Shown: in pieces, positions 21,286-33,649 of the stretch
How positions within the stretch are numbered: position 1 is the first letter of the stretch
Layout of the letters: each line of letters starts with the position of its first letter
Origin: Limanda limanda
Lineage: Eukaryota > Chordata > Actinopteri > Pleuronectiformes > Pleuronectidae
Length of the DNA: 64,000 nt
Direction: 5' to 3'
Assembly (NCBI RefSeq): GCF_963576545.1
Contig: NC_083651.1
Coordinates: forward strand, 6,838,386-6,902,385
Notes under the pieces: model-generated
What the model was told of the DNA's origin: nothing
What the model saw: the letters and a program-made list of their open reading frames with translations, nothing else
Database searches by the model: none
Made by a program: the position numbers and the translations under genes

Positions 21286-21554
21286 ATGAAAGAAGTCAAT
21301 GTTCAAGCTTTTCATTTAACACAGAGGTACCTGGTAAACATTTCTGCTGGAAACATTTTGATTGTATCAAAAAGCTTCATTCTTGAGTTTGTCCTGGCCT
21401 TCACCACGATACAGACAATTACAATAGAGGATTCAGGTCTAATATACAGTAACACAAAGGCAATAAAAGCTGTCACAATATCAGTTACAAACAAAAGCAA
21501 AGTTTTTACTCCCAATGTTGATTATTCCCTGAGATTTAAACAGGGGGATTAAAT
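21286..21554 (+). repeat. Recurrent OR downstream block, copy 3 (88-codon frame)
   Basis: ATG at 21286 opens 88 codons nearly identical to copy 2 (MKEVNVQAFHLTQRYLVN...). AATAAA stands about 40 bp before the ATG. No domain was recognised. Confidence 0.55.
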
Positions 21555-22299
21555 TAAATCAACAAATTGATCGTAAAGTTTATTTAAACTATACTAAGGT
21601 CTGTTTAATTTTCCAGAAAGAACACTAATTCTCTCTATACCTGAGGTCACAGCCCGACTCAAGGACTAAGTGGGGAAGGCCACACATGAGATTAACCTGA
21701 AAATAAGTATATTTTTTTAAAAAATGAACAGGAAATGTAAGTGTAGAAATCATAGTGGTCACGGATTGAATTCTTTCCATTTTCAAAACAGTTATTGTTG
21801 TTTATCTTAATTCATACTGGTAAGAAATGCAAAGGCAAGAGCAAAAAAAGGAAGCACCCATTATTGCCTCCACTATCATAAAAAAGCTTTCTCAAAAGTA
21901 GAAATAGCAAATATGTAACTTGTGTCTTAAGTCAGGTTCAAGTCTCAAAGGTGAAATTTAGATGTGTATGACACCAGTGGCAAAACATAAGGAAAATAAG
22001 GTAACCATGCCTTTGGCTTAACGATCCAATAGGATGTGAACACCTACATGTAACATAGAGAGTGACAGTAATTCTAGCCAATCATAGATGTGCTGTTGGA
22101 ATGGGTGACGCAAGTAGAGGGAGATAAATTGTGATGCTGTGGGAGACATCTTCAGACTTGGGGGGGGGGGGGGCTGACAATTGCTCATGTTACACTGTTT
22201 GTATATTGTTTCACCTTCTGGTCTCCTTGATGCATCAAGTCTACTTTAGAGTCTTCTGTGTGTCAGCTGCTAAAAATAGATATTGCACTTCTACTCATA

Positions 22300-23229
22300 A
22301 TGGATAATGTCTCTATGATAAAAGTGTTCTATCTTTCAGGTTTAAGTGAAACAATGAACTACAGGTCTGTTCTCTTCTCTCTCACTTTACTGTGTTACTG
22401 TGTCATTTTGCTGGTAAATATAACTCTTATTGTGACCATCATCTCGGATAAAAACCTCCATGAACCAATGTATATTCTGCTGTGTGCATTTTGCATGAAT
22501 GGACTTTATGGAACAACAGGTTTCTTCCCCAAGTTTCTGTGGGATCTGCTCTCTCCTGTTCATGTCATCTCTTACTGTGGATGTCTTCTTCAGGTTCAAG
22601 TACTGTACTCATTTGTAGGCATTGATCTCTCCATTCTTGCAGTAATGGCATATGACAGATATGTGGCTATATGTCGACCACTGCAGTATCACTCTATCAT
22701 GTCAAAGCAAAGACTCATGAAGTTAGTGTTTTTCTCCTGGTTTACACCCTTATGCATTTTAGGCACAAATATTTATCTAACATCAAGACTGAAGTTATGC
22801 AGCCCGTATATTGGCAGACTGTTCTGTGTGAATTGGATTATTGTTACACTTGCTTGTTTCCAGGCTGAAACTATGGTTAACAACATTGTTGCTTATATAA
22901 CAATCATCTTTTATATATTTCATGGTGTATTTATAGTTTGGTCCTACATATATATCATTAGAATATGTGTAAATTCTATAGAAAACAGGGCAAAGTTCAT
23001 GCAAACATGTGTGCCACATTTATTCTCTTTGATTACTTTCATTTTCACAATACTTTTTGACATTATGTATATACGATTTGGTTCAAAGACATTACCTCAA
23101 ACCTTTAAAAACTTTGTTGCAATAGAATTTCTTGTCATACCTCCACTCATGAATCCTCTCATTTATGGTTTCAAATTGACCAAAATTCGGAAGAGACTTC
23201 GCGAAATTGTTACTTTACAAAGAAGTTAA
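22300..23229 (+). CDS. Odorant receptor, MDNVS subfamily, B-A chimera
   Basis: This is an intact 309-residue intronless receptor. The start is at the ATG of MDNVSMIKVF. The open frame extends 14 codons upstream but only to a GTG, and sister genes all start at MDNVS. The N terminus (IKVFYLSGLSETMNYRSV) is of B type as in gene 60055. From about residue 95 onward it is of A type (LLQVQVLYSF, NWIIVTLAC, LREIVTL), as in genes 28372 and 54943. KNLHEPMY, MAYDRYVAICRPLQY and PPLMNPLIYGFKL are all intact. The 3' flank is of A type. Role: an olfactory G-protein-coupled receptor of unknown ligand. Confidence 0.94.
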   Translation: MDNVSMIKVFYLSGLSETMNYRSVLFSLTLLCYCVILLVNITLIVTIISDKNLHEPMYILLCAFCMNGLYGTTGFFPKFLWDLLSPVHVISYCGCLLQVQVLYSFVGIDLSILAVMAYDRYVAICRPLQYHSIMSKQRLMKLVFFSWFTPLCILGTNIYLTSRLKLCSPYIGRLFCVNWIIVTLACFQAETMVNNIVAYITIIFYIFHGVFIVWSYIYIIRICVNSIENRAKFMQTCVPHLFSLITFIFTILFDIMYIRFGSKTLPQTFKNFVAIEFLVIPPLMNPLIYGFKLTKIRKRLREIVTLQRS

Positions 23230-23661
23230 GTCTTTGTGTACATTAAGGAAACTTAAAACCTTGCTTGTATTGTACATACTTTAAATATGTACTGCTGAAC
23301 CAGCTGTTATTTTGAAGTCTGTTATATATCTAACTTTTTATTTTCGGTTGAAATTGGTATTAATGTGTGTAGAAAATTCTTTATGCTCAAGGTTTAGGGT
23401 GATGAATCCTCTGCGTCTTTTTATTTAGTGCTATTATTAAATTCATTTTGTATAACCATTTTCTGTACGTATATTGACATGATTCCCCTTCATTTAAATA
23501 TGTATGTAAATTTACTAAAGTTCTTTGGTGAGAAATGATGTGCACATTTCATTAGATTTGTTATAAGTTAACTGTTCTGTTCATTTTGTGGGGTGGGGTT
23601 TAAGATATCTTTTCACAAAAATAAAACACTGAGAAAACCCAGACTTGCTAAAGGAGAGAGA

Positions 23662-24044
23662 TGAAAGTAGTCAATGTTTAACCTTTTCATTTAACAAAGA
23701 GGTTCCTGCTAAACATTTTTGCTGGAATCATTTAGATTTTTGCAAAAAGCTCCATTCTTGAGTTTGTCCTGGCCTTCACCACGATACAGAACATTACAAT
23801 AGAGTATTCAGGCCAAATATACAGTAACACAATGGCAATAAAAGCTGTAACAATATCAGTTACAGACAAAACCAAAGTTTTTACTCCCCACATTGATTAT
23901 TCCCTGAGATTTAAAAACGGTGAAATGAAGTCTTCATTAAAGCCAGATAAAGTGAGCTGTGTTATTTCATTGCATCTTATATTCAGTGTTCACTGCTCTA
24001 TTCTCCCAAGTAATTGTGATTGTTGCAAGAAAGAAATCTGTTGA
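23662..24044 (+). repeat. Recurrent OR downstream block, copy 4 (broken frame)
   Basis: The same block begins ATGAAAGTAGTCAATG but has a TAA six codons in and a later insertion near 23788. Its 3' extension (GTGAAATGAAGTCTTC) is shared with the copy at 61268. Confidence 0.7.
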
Positions 24045-24385
24045 GTAAAGCACATGATGCCTCGTTGAATACATCCTATAACATTATTCATATTCTGTAT
24101 GAAAGACATAATACATGTACGGTGAAGATCAGTAAACTTTAATTATAGTTTTCAAGCCGTTAGAGCCAGAATAATGTCACCATGAACATGTGTAAAACAT
24201 TGTTGATCAGGAAATCAAATGCTTCAACCATCACATTTTAATTCTCAACACAATGTCTGACACTGAAAAGGAGGGTAGACAAAGGGGGGGGGGGGAGCAT
24301 CCCATTCGGATGGACCAATGGACACTGACATATGGCAAAGGAAATACAACGACGAGTACAGAATGTATTTGCGGTAAGGTGTTTA

Positions 24386-24854
24386 TGTCAGGGTGGGCAA
24401 AATGGCAAGCGTGAACCCAAAAGCACGACAATGGAGCAGGTTTGGAAATAACAAAATTCTTCTTTATTAACGGATCAGGGGTCAGAAGCCAGGCAGTCAG
24501 TCAGAGAAGGCAAACAAATCCGGTAGGGAGCAGGCAAAACGGTAGTCCAGGGTACAGCTGGCAGTTTACAATGGAGATCAGGCACAGAACACTAAGTCAG
24601 AAGATAACGCCGGAAGGCTAGGGGAAAACACACTAGATGATCTGGCAGAGAACAAAGGAAACAGGCAGGTGGATATACTGGGAGACTAATGATTTGATAG
24701 AAGGCAGGTGCGTCTGTGGGTGGGGCAGGTAATGGGATTTGTGGAATGAGGAATTGCAGAGCAGGGAGGAGTGGCTTAGTTCTGAAATGACATTAGGATT
24801 AGTATATACAAAAAAAAGATAAGACATTGTTAATAACAGGCTGAAGTCGTGACG
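24386..24854 (-). mobile_element. 3' LTR of a Gypsy-type element with polypurine tract
   Basis: Read on the minus strand it starts GTCACGACTTCAG (the initial T is mutated to C) and ends CCACCCTGACA. CTTTATTAA at about 24463 gives AATAAAG on the minus strand. A GAGGGAGGGG polypurine tract lies at its minus-strand upstream edge. The same LTR with the same left flank occurs at 61983-62297. Confidence 0.6.
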
Positions 24855-24875
24855 GAACCCCTCCCTCTATGGACG
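24855..24875 (-). other. Polypurine tract of the LTR element
   Basis: The minus strand reads AGAGGGAGGGGTTC directly before the LTR, the usual position of the plus-strand primer in LTR retrotransposons. Confidence 0.5.
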
Positions 24876-25500
24876 GCTCCTGACGTCCCACCAGGCTGGT
24901 CAAGATAGACCCTATGGAACTTATTGACAATACACCACTGTTCACACACATACACACACTTTAACATGTGGTCAGATACACATCATGTCCTTTGAGCGTA
25001 AACGCACACACATTCACACACCGTAGCCAACTCACACACACACACACATAACAGTACGTCATACTTCTTTTCAACTTCAGATGATTCATGCTTAAACTCT
25101 GATACAGGCTTCTCTCTCACCACACATCAGTACACACACACATCTCCAGCTAGTTGCAAGATTGAACAGGGAGTCTGCCACACAGCAGATTAGACGTAGG
25201 GGAGGCTTTCTCTCACAGTGCTTTCATGAACCACTCCATTATATTAAATTCTGAGATGTCCTCTCTCCTGTGAAATTATCAGTCTTGGAATGCTTTGAGG
25301 CCGGAACACTGTGACCTCTGGTTTCACTTCACTTCACACATGTAATGAGCACACACTCAGGCAATATGCTTAGGACCTCTGGTGGCCACAAGTGGCATGC
25401 AGATCATCATCATCAACACGCAACGCCAGGAGGACGACCCAACGAGCCAGGAAGGCACGACTGCCTTGTGCTCCGACCAATCCCAATCCAAGAAGAACCT
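24876..25500. other. Unassigned sequence with CA repeats
   Basis: Short CACACA runs occur at about 24945-24960, 25010-25050 and 25130-25145. No gene was recognised. Confidence 0.4.
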
Positions 25501-25569
25501 CTGTCATGACCAGTATCAATATATAAGCTTTGTGCGCACTCTGTCTAAGCGCCATTTTTCCTTTGCAGC

Positions 25570-26640
25570 TTACTGTGTAGGATCAGTGGTCCATGCATGA
25601 TAATTTGCTGGACACAGCAGTTTCCTGACCTGTGAGATACTGGAAGCCTCTTTCCCGCGGTCGGGACTTAAGGAGACGATTAACGGTGTGAGCAGGGGCC
25701 CCGTCAATAAGCCGGGGGGGTGTTTGGGGTCTGGAGGCAGGCTGAAGCTGGCTTTCTTTGACAGCTCGGGCTTCTTCTTCTGAACTGTGCCGACCAGGGT
25801 GATCTTCCTCTCCAGCAGCTGCCGTGCAAGTTCGTAGGAGGTGAAGTAATTGTCGCATGTGACGTTACGACCATGTAGTCCCTCCGTTACATCAAGCACT
25901 ACCCGCAACCCCAAGTTCCATTTTGGGTGTCCGTTGCCCGGCTTTCCGGTGTACAGTTGCATCTTCCAAGCGTAGCTGGATTTTGCATTGCAGGTCACCC
26001 ACGACTTGATCCCCTATTTCTCCAGCTTGCTGGGCATGAACTGACGGAAAGGACACCGGCCTATGGAGAAGGAGAAGAAGAAGAAGGAGAGGAGATGAGG
26101 ACTAATAGCCGCTTTGTACATGACATAATAACATAACACAATAATAATAATAATAATAATAGTAATATAAAATAAAGACGAACCTCTGAACGGAAGCAGG
26201 TGCTCACCCACGGTCCCAGGTTGTAGAGACACGGTAGCCACGCCACCCACGTGTCCCAGACATCGCATGCTCAGTGACTCCCCTCTGGGCCGTACGCCCG
26301 CGATGCCCATTTTATTTCCCCCTTTCTTGACTTTAAGGTCTCTCTTTCCACGAGTCCGGTGGGGGTGGTGGTGCAGCCGTGGACATGACCCTCTTATTCT
26401 TCATCCAATGATGATAAATCTGCAGAAGCATCACCCACTGGGTCGTAGTCCTTGTTGTCTCTGTTGTCTTCTACCTCAACATCCAAGTTGTCCTCCACGT
26501 CGTCCTCAAAGTCATCTCTGTCTTCTTCCCGGTCTGCTACTCCATGTTGTTGTCCTTCCCCTTCTAGGTCTGGCTCTTTTGCGTCCTCTTCGGGCTCAGA
26601 GGAAGGATCCTCGGAGAATAGATGTTTCAATCGTGCAAAC
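25570..26640 (-). pseudogene. piggyBac transposase relic
   Basis: On the minus strand the acidic N-terminal region comes first (LKHLFSEDPSSEPEED, 26630 downwards). After a deletion comes CPFRQFMPSKLEK, a stop, and GIKSWVTCNAKSSYAWKMQ. This continues with GLRVVLDVTEGLHGRNVTC and DNYFTSYELARQLLERKITL. These segments match the core of fish PiggyBac-type transposases. A TAG stop lies near 26015 and most of the catalytic region between the N terminus and FRQFMPSK is missing. The C terminus after KKPELS is not of family type. An AAT repeat at about 26142-26168 fills part of the gap. Confidence 0.7.
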
Positions 26641-27915
26641 GCGCCGACGTGATATCATTGCATGGTCAGGGAGGGTGGCACACGGTGAATGGGACACCTG
26701 CTTCTCTATATACCCCTCTAGATTACAATTGAAATCAGGCGGTTCAAGGAGGCGAAGGGACCTCTCACAGAGCTGTGCAGCATCCTCCACAAGAAGCTCA
26801 CGACCTTGAGGAGGGCCAAGTGGCATAGAAGGGGGAGGAAGGAGAGGACCAGGAAGCGAACTGCCTTTCTAGCAAAACCATTTGGGTTTACAAAACAGCT
26901 GCTCGGTAGAAGCGCATTGGCCAGCTCACCTGCTCCAAAGCTGAGATCGACCTCCACCTCAGAGTTACTTTCAGCGATGAATCCAGGAAGCAAGATCTGG
27001 GCCTCTTTGAGTCCTTGATTAATGCACCTGCACCAACTATGGACTTCGAAGGGAAGGAGCCCAGCTGGAAGGAGGTCCAGGAGGGGGTCAAGAAGGCAAG
27101 AGCAAGCTCAGCCCCAGGACAGAGTGGGGTAACTTACAAGTTACACAAGAACTACCCAAGGTTACTCTTCAGGTTCTGGAGGATCCTGAAGGTGATCTGG
27201 AGGAGAGGCAAGGTAGCTCATCAGTGGAGGCATACAGACGGGGTGTGGAGTCTAAAGGAGGCAGACTCGAAGAACATTGATTACTTCAGAACCATCTCGC
27301 TGCTCACTGATGAGGGGAAGATATTCTTCAGCATTGTTGCCGGGAGCCTGATAGACTACATCCTGAGTAACTCCTACATTGATCACTCGATCCAGAAAGG
27401 AGGGATCCCGAAGGTATCGGGTTGTCCTGAACACACAGGCGTGGTCACCCAGTTGATCGGGGAAGCCCGGCAAAACAAGGGAGACCTGGTGGTGTTGTGG
27501 CTGGACCTGTCAACGCCTATTGATTCATACCCCACAAGCTGGTCGAAGTGGGACTAAACCGGCACCATCTACCAGGCAAGTTCCGGGATCTCATGCTGGA
27601 CTACTACAACAGCTTCAGTCTGAGAGTGTCTGCTGGGTCTACAACCTCAGAGTGGCACAAGCTCGAGAAGGGCATCATCAGTTGATTTACCATTTCAGTG
27701 ATCCTTTTCACGCTCACCATGAACATGGTGTTGAAGTTGGCAGAGGTTCAGTGCAGACAGCCCCTCACCAAATCCGCTGTAAGACAGCCCCCCAATAGGG
27801 CCTTCATCGATGACCTGACTGTTACAATAAAATCTGTCCCAGGGAGAAGGTGGATCCTGAAGGGCCTCAAGGAGTTGGTCACCTGGGCTCGTATAAGCTT
27901 CAAGCCCAACTAGTA
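26640..27915 (+). pseudogene. LINE reverse-transcriptase relic (R2/NeSL-like)
   Basis: Frames in order carry ELCSILHKKLTTLRRAKWHR, then KRTAFLAKPFGFTKQLLG, then PSWKEVQEGVKKARASSAPG and GKIFFSIVAGSLIDYILSN, then QKGGIPKVSGCPEHTGVV. Later pieces are DYYNSFSLRVSAGSTTSEWH and FIDDLTVTIKSVPGRRWILK, the last holding the catalytic-site pattern (F/Y)xDD as FIDD. At least three frameshifts separate the parts. This is the middle of the LINE family whose C terminus is at 13679-14745. It is dead and truncated at both ends. Confidence 0.7.
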
Positions 27916-27919
27916 ATAA

Positions 27920-28371
27920 ATGCGAAAATTCCCATTCTTTCCTTCAGCTTCATACACATATAATATTGTCTCTAAAGAACAAATGGCAAAAAAATAAACG
28001 TCCGTCTCAGGTTGGGTTCAAAATTCTAAATTGACAATATAAAGAAGGTTTAATTTATACTGGGCATCAAAGGTTCAGGTATGAGTTGGTGTACAAATAT
28101 TTAAAGACAATAACGTGGGCGTGAATCTCCAGGTGCTTTCAGGTATTACCTTGTTTATTTTGTATCCAGTGGTGCTTAAACACATTAATGTTTAATGATG
28201 AAAGCTCTTCCTGTCCACTGATTGGTTGGTTTAAATCCCCAGCTCATGCACTGTCGTCTTCAGGCAAGATACTAATAACAGTGAGATGATGGGATGAGAG
28301 TGTTTTCATGAAGGAACACTGAACAGGACACAGACAAAATAACTTTATATCATTTAAGGATTTTATTCACA
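27920..28371 (+). promoter_or_regulatory. A-type OR upstream region
   Basis: The segment is shared with 54500-54942 and partly with 15035-15252, 17283-17506 and 19865-20087. It contains a decayed tRNA-SINE-like part (GGTTTAAATCCCCAGC near 28230, then GTCTTCAGGCAAGATACT). It leads directly to the ATG at 28372. No core promoter motif was identified with confidence. Confidence 0.5.
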
Positions 28372-29376
28372 ATGGATAATGTCTCTGTGATAACAATATT
28401 CTATCTTTCAGGTTTAACTGAATCAAAGAACAACAGGTATATTTTCTTCTCTCTCAGTTTGTTGTGTTACTGTCTAATTTTGCTGGTAAATATAACTCTC
28501 ATTGTGACCATCATCTTGGATAAAAACCTCCACGAACCAATGTATATTCTGCTTTGTGCATTTTGCATGAATGGACTTTATGGAACAGCAGGTTTCTTCC
28601 CCAAGTTTCTGTGGGATCTGCTCTCTCCTGTTCATGTCATCTCTTATTCTGGATGTCTTCTTCAGGCTCAAGTACTGTACTCTTTTGCCTGTAGTGATGT
28701 CTCCATTCTTGCAGTAATGGCCTATGACAGATATGTGGCTATATGTCGACCACTGCAGTATCACTCTATCATGTCAAGGCAAAGACTCATGAAGTTAGTG
28801 TGTTTCTCCTGGTTAACACCTTTCTGCATTCATGGTGCGAATATTTGTCTAACATCAAGACTGAAGTTATGCAGCCCTTATATTGCCAGACTGTTCTGTG
28901 TGAATTGGATTATTGTTGCACTTGCTTGTTTCCCAGCTGAAACTATGGTTAACAGCATAGTTGCATATTTTACAATACTCATTTATGTATTTCATGGTGT
29001 ATTTATAGTTTGGTCCTACATATATATCATTAGAAAATGTGTAAATTCTATAGAGAACAGGGCAAAGTTCATGCAAACATGTGTGCCACATTTATTCTCT
29101 TTGATCACTTTTCTTTTCGCAATACTTTTTGATATTATGAACATACGATTTGAGTCGAAAAATTTACCTCAACCGTTTAAAAACTTTATTGCAATAGAAT
29201 TTCTTGTCATACCTCCACTAATGAATCCTCTCATTTATGGTTTCAAATTGACCAAAATTCGGAACAGACTCCGCGAAATTGTAACTTTAAAAAACAAGTT
29301 AAGTCTTGGTGTACATTTAGGAAACTTAAAACCTTGCTTGTATTGTACATACTTTAGAAATGCTATTCTGAACTAG
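28372..29376 (+). CDS. Odorant receptor, MDNVS subfamily, A type, extended C terminus
   Basis: This is an intact receptor of 334 residues; its sisters have 305-309. Landmarks are the MDNVS start with sequon, KNLHEPMYILLC at 51-62, MAYDRYVAICRPLQY and PPLMNPLIYGFKL. After LREIVTLK the sister at 54943 ends in TS and a stop. Here a run of six A instead of five (29288-29293) shifts the frame, adding NKLSLGVHLGNLKPCLYCTY and a few more residues. The extra tail is cytoplasmic. Whether it matters is unknown. The gene has A-type features at both ends. Confidence 0.93.
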   Translation: MDNVSVITIFYLSGLTESKNNRYIFFSLSLLCYCLILLVNITLIVTIILDKNLHEPMYILLCAFCMNGLYGTAGFFPKFLWDLLSPVHVISYSGCLLQAQVLYSFACSDVSILAVMAYDRYVAICRPLQYHSIMSRQRLMKLVCFSWLTPFCIHGANICLTSRLKLCSPYIARLFCVNWIIVALACFPAETMVNSIVAYFTILIYVFHGVFIVWSYIYIIRKCVNSIENRAKFMQTCVPHLFSLITFLFAILFDIMNIRFESKNLPQPFKNFIAIEFLVIPPLMNPLIYGFKLTKIRNRLREIVTLKNKLSLGVHLGNLKPCLYCTYFRNAILN

Positions 29377-29729
29377 CTTTTATTTCGAAGTTAGTTACAT
29401 TTCTAACTTTTTATTTTCAGTTGAAATTTGTATTCATGTGTTTAGAATATTCTTTATGCTCAAGGTTTACGGTGATGAATTCTCAATCTGTTTTATTTAG
29501 TACTATTATTTAATCATTTTGAATTCCCATTTTCTGTATGTGTATTTTCATGATTCCCATCCATTTAGATATGTATTTAAATGTACTAAAGTTCTTTGTT
29601 GAGAAATGATGTGCACATTTTTGTAAATTTGTTATTAAGTAACTGTTCTGGTCTTAATTTTTTGCTATTAAGATATCTTTGCAAAGAAGAAAAAAAAATT
29701 GAAGAAACCAGACTTGCTAAAGGAGAGAG

Positions 29730-29987
29730 ATGAAAGTAGTCAATGTTCAACCTTTTCATTTAACACGGAGGTACCTGCTAAACATTTCTGCTGGAAACAT
29801 TTTGATTGTGGCAAAAAGCTCCATTCTTGCGTATGTTCTGGCCTTCACCACGATACAGACAATTACAATAGAGTATTCGGATCTGATATACAGTAACACC
29901 GTGGCAATGAAAGCTATAACAATATCAGTTACAGACAAAACCAAAGTTTTTATTCCCCACGTTGATTATTCCTTGAGATTTAAGTGA
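29730..29987 (+). repeat. Recurrent OR downstream block, copy 5 (85-codon frame)
   Basis: ATG at 29730 opens 85 codons starting MKVVNVQPFHLTRRYLLN. It lies about 350 bp after the OR stop. No domain was recognised. Confidence 0.55.
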
Positions 29988-31769
29988 AATTAAGTCTTCA
30001 TTAAAAAGCCAGATAAAGTGAGATGTGTTATTTCATTGCAGCTTATATTCAGTGTTCACTGTTATATTCTCCCATGTCGTTGTGATTGTTGCTATGAAAA
30101 ACCAAGGTGATGTTTATATAAAGGGGCATTCATGTACAATTTAATTTTTATTTAAAACCCAGGAACAGACCAACACTATTTCCCGGCAGCTTGACACTTC
30201 TGCCCCTCTATTCAAATCAAAATCTGTTTATTGAAGGATTTTCAATATATATAAGTGCAATGCTGAATGGACATTACAGAGACAGGAGGTAAACATGAGT
30301 ACAACAATCAACACCAATGTGTCCAGAGAGACATGAATTGGGCAATATAACTTCAGGAAAATAAAAAACACAAGGTAACAACAGAAAAAGAAAAACAGAA
30401 AAAAAACAAATGCAACGTTATACAGAAAAGAAAGAGAATATATCAAATGAAATCTTCAAATGAAAATGAATCCCTTCCCAGTCACTGCCAATACACTACA
30501 ATAATATGAGCACATTGTCACATCTAAAGCCTGCTTTAAAAATAAGCATAAGCAAAGAGTACAAAGTGTTGTTAAGCTGCATCTAATGGCCAGGTTTTCA
30601 CAAAGTCTGGAATGCATTAAGAAAAGGACCCCACGCCTTCTGAAAACTCCCGCTTGAATGCTTAAGCGACTATCTAACCTTCTCCAATTTTAAGCAGGAC
30701 ATGATTTCTTCTAGCTGTTGGGACATGGTTTTTGTGCAAAAAGCAGGCCTCTCTTTCAGCCTAAATGTGTGGACAAAACCTGAAAGCACATGTTCTTTGT
30801 CTTGAGAATGCCGCATGTGCTGGAGCGAACTCAATCTCCCAAGAAGCCACAGGTTCCATTGTTCTGAGACATTAAAGGAACTCAGTCTCCCAGGGGGCCA
30901 CAGGTTCCTTCTGCTCTGGGCATCTTCACACATAGTTGCGACGTTCTACCAAGTCAACTCCAATTGGTCAATTTGGCCACATGACCTGGGGGTCACTGGG
31001 CCTATTTAAGAGCAGGCCTCCTCCAGAGTCTCTCTCTTTCTCCACCGACCACCACTGAGGACAGCGGGCTGTCCAGCCTCTCCTCTCCTGCATCGCCTAG
31101 CGGGGGCCTGACTGCTCCTGCCTGGCATCTTCTCTTTGCATCCAACTCTACGAGAGGAGCGCAAAGGTGCAGCTTCCAGCCCACCTTCTCAAGGAAACCT
31201 CCTCGCCCTTCAAAGGTCGAGCTTTCAGCTCATCTTCTCAAGGAAATCTCCTCGCCCTTCAAGCTCTTCCAATCTCCTTGCAGCGATTCGATATCCTGCA
31301 GGTAAATCAACAAGCGAGAGCATCACAGCTCAACAGAACCGCAGTAGCAGAGACCACACGAACCAGAGACTTCAAAAGCCAGGACGAACGGCAAACCGCA
31401 CAGCAACTTTCTCCCTGTTCAAGGACTGGTAACATACTGGGCTTAATAATTATACTACGCTAAGCAAGACTGTTTATTTGATTCTGTGTGGTGTTTTTAA
31501 AGTTTGATATATGTGGTGTTATTGTGGTTACAAGTAAAATGAAAGTTAAATGTTAGATACGCTCCTCACAGGATTTCTCTGACCCTTTCAGGTATCTGTT
31601 TAACATCCACACAGACACGCATATCTCCTCACCTCATTAGCCCAGACCCCACTGCATGTCGTAAAACCAGTTCTGCAAAAGAAGGGGGATGCTATCTAAG
31701 GGGGTCAAACCACCATTCTGAAAGCACCCTTATTTACATACGCACACACACATCTTTGTTAGTTAGTAT
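29988..31769. other. Unassigned sequence; possible retroelement promoter
   Basis: No gene is recognised. Around 30985-31015 GGCCTATTTAAGAGCAGG resembles a TATA-containing LTR or promoter. A direct repeat of about 45 bp (TCTCAAGGAAACCTCCTCGC at 31188 and again at 31233) follows. The frames at 31136-31463 have no domain. An LTR element is plausible but not shown. Confidence 0.35.
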
Positions 31770-31977
31770 TAGGGATGAGTGAGTACAGCATTATCTGTAT
31801 CTGTATCTGTTAACCATATGAATTATCCGTATCCGTACTCGGAGTGGGCGGGGTCTAACCCAGAAGTGGGTGTGATTTAACCCGGAAGTGGGCTGGTTCA
31901 ACATAACTTTCTTTTTTAACTTTGAATTTTTTTTATGATTTTTTTATTTTTATTTTTTTTAAATTTATTTCCACACC

Positions 31978-32457
<480 letters not shown>

Positions 32458-32807
32458 ATCTCCAGCGCTCCTCTACTGAGCCAATGCAGGTCACGTGAAA
32501 AATGATCCAAAGACTCGTACCCGAAAACCCAGTCGGGAAATTAACTAATCATTTCTGCTTCCTTGACTGAGCCTATGGAACAGTCCCGATGCGCAGTGAA
32601 CCTGAGTGACTGAGAGACAGAGAGCTGTTCTGTGAGTGAGTGAGCAGAGCCGTGTGTGACGGGAGGAGCGCTGTGACGCTGTGTGAGGATTTTCATTCAG
32701 TCCGAGCACAGATAATGACTCCGATTACTCGTATAATACTCGTGATCGGCAAAAGTGCTTTATCCGTACCGGATACTCGTTTCAGCCGAGTATCCGGCTC
32801 ATCTCTA

Positions 32808-33649
32808 GTTAGTATTTTGTTTAGTAATTGGTGTTTTTATACTTATTATGTTTATAATAAATGTTTTCTTTTAACCTTGTCCTTTCATTAATGTTGCATA
32901 AGTGAATTTTGCCAACCGTTACACTGTCAAGAACTCTATAAACCTTAACTGTTCATTATATAATCTTTAATAGTAAATATTAAGATTTCTTATTGAACTA
33001 GATCTAAATGAGACTGATCTTAATCAATAAATTGGCTATCTTTTCCCTTCTGTGAAGGGTGGTGCCCCGATAGAAACAAACTAAAGTTATAATCTAATGT
33101 TAATATTTTAAATATTAATGTTTTATATTTTATTTTGATAACCAAATTTATTGAACGCCTAAAGGCACCCCAGCTTATGGTATCACTCCTAACCATTATT
33201 GCAACAACACATAATATCCAATAGATGGCGATGTTGTGCAATGTGATGATATCTGCCAGATAAGTTTGTGTAAGTGTGATGAATCCTCTCTGAACACGTG
33301 TAATCTTACATCGTAAAGGTAATATGCTGTCTTCATACTCACAGCCCACTGATTTCTAGTGTCCCATGGTAAATGGACACATTTGCTTGTGATGGGACTC
33401 TGATCTTTCAATATGTAGATATATGAACAGATCATGACTATATGAATGGTTCCCTGAAGTACCCGTGTCAGCAGGATTGATCCCTGTTATTATTATCATG
33501 CTGCTACATATGCTTTTCATTTACTTTATCATGTGTCCTGACATGTTAGTTTATCTATAACAGGAAAAACATTTGATAACTGTATTCATGTGCACATTCC
33601 CAGTAACCTCTCTCACTCTGCGTGTACCTCTGTGCAGACTTGGTTGAGT
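32808..33649. other. AT-rich intergenic sequence
   Basis: No gene or named repeat was recognised. Confidence 0.4.

Larger units (their letters stand above)
19062..21640 (+). repeat. Tandem duplication unit 2 with one OR gene
   Basis: This is the second 2.58-kb copy, nearly identical to 16484-19061 in flanks and gene. It lacks the solo LTR found just before unit 1. It includes the same relic start codon at about 19852. Confidence 0.9.
21641..24050 (+). repeat. Partial tandem unit 3 with one OR gene
   Basis: It starts like units 1 and 2 but, after GTCAGCTGCT at 22262-22271, jumps to AAAAATAGATATTGCAC. About 150 bp present in the other units is missing, and the A-type upstream part is absent too. 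Its OR follows the B-type flank directly. Confidence 0.8.

Noticed and set aside
26014..26310. Separate minus-strand gene
   Set aside because: It is part of the piggyBac relic joined to an AAT repeat.
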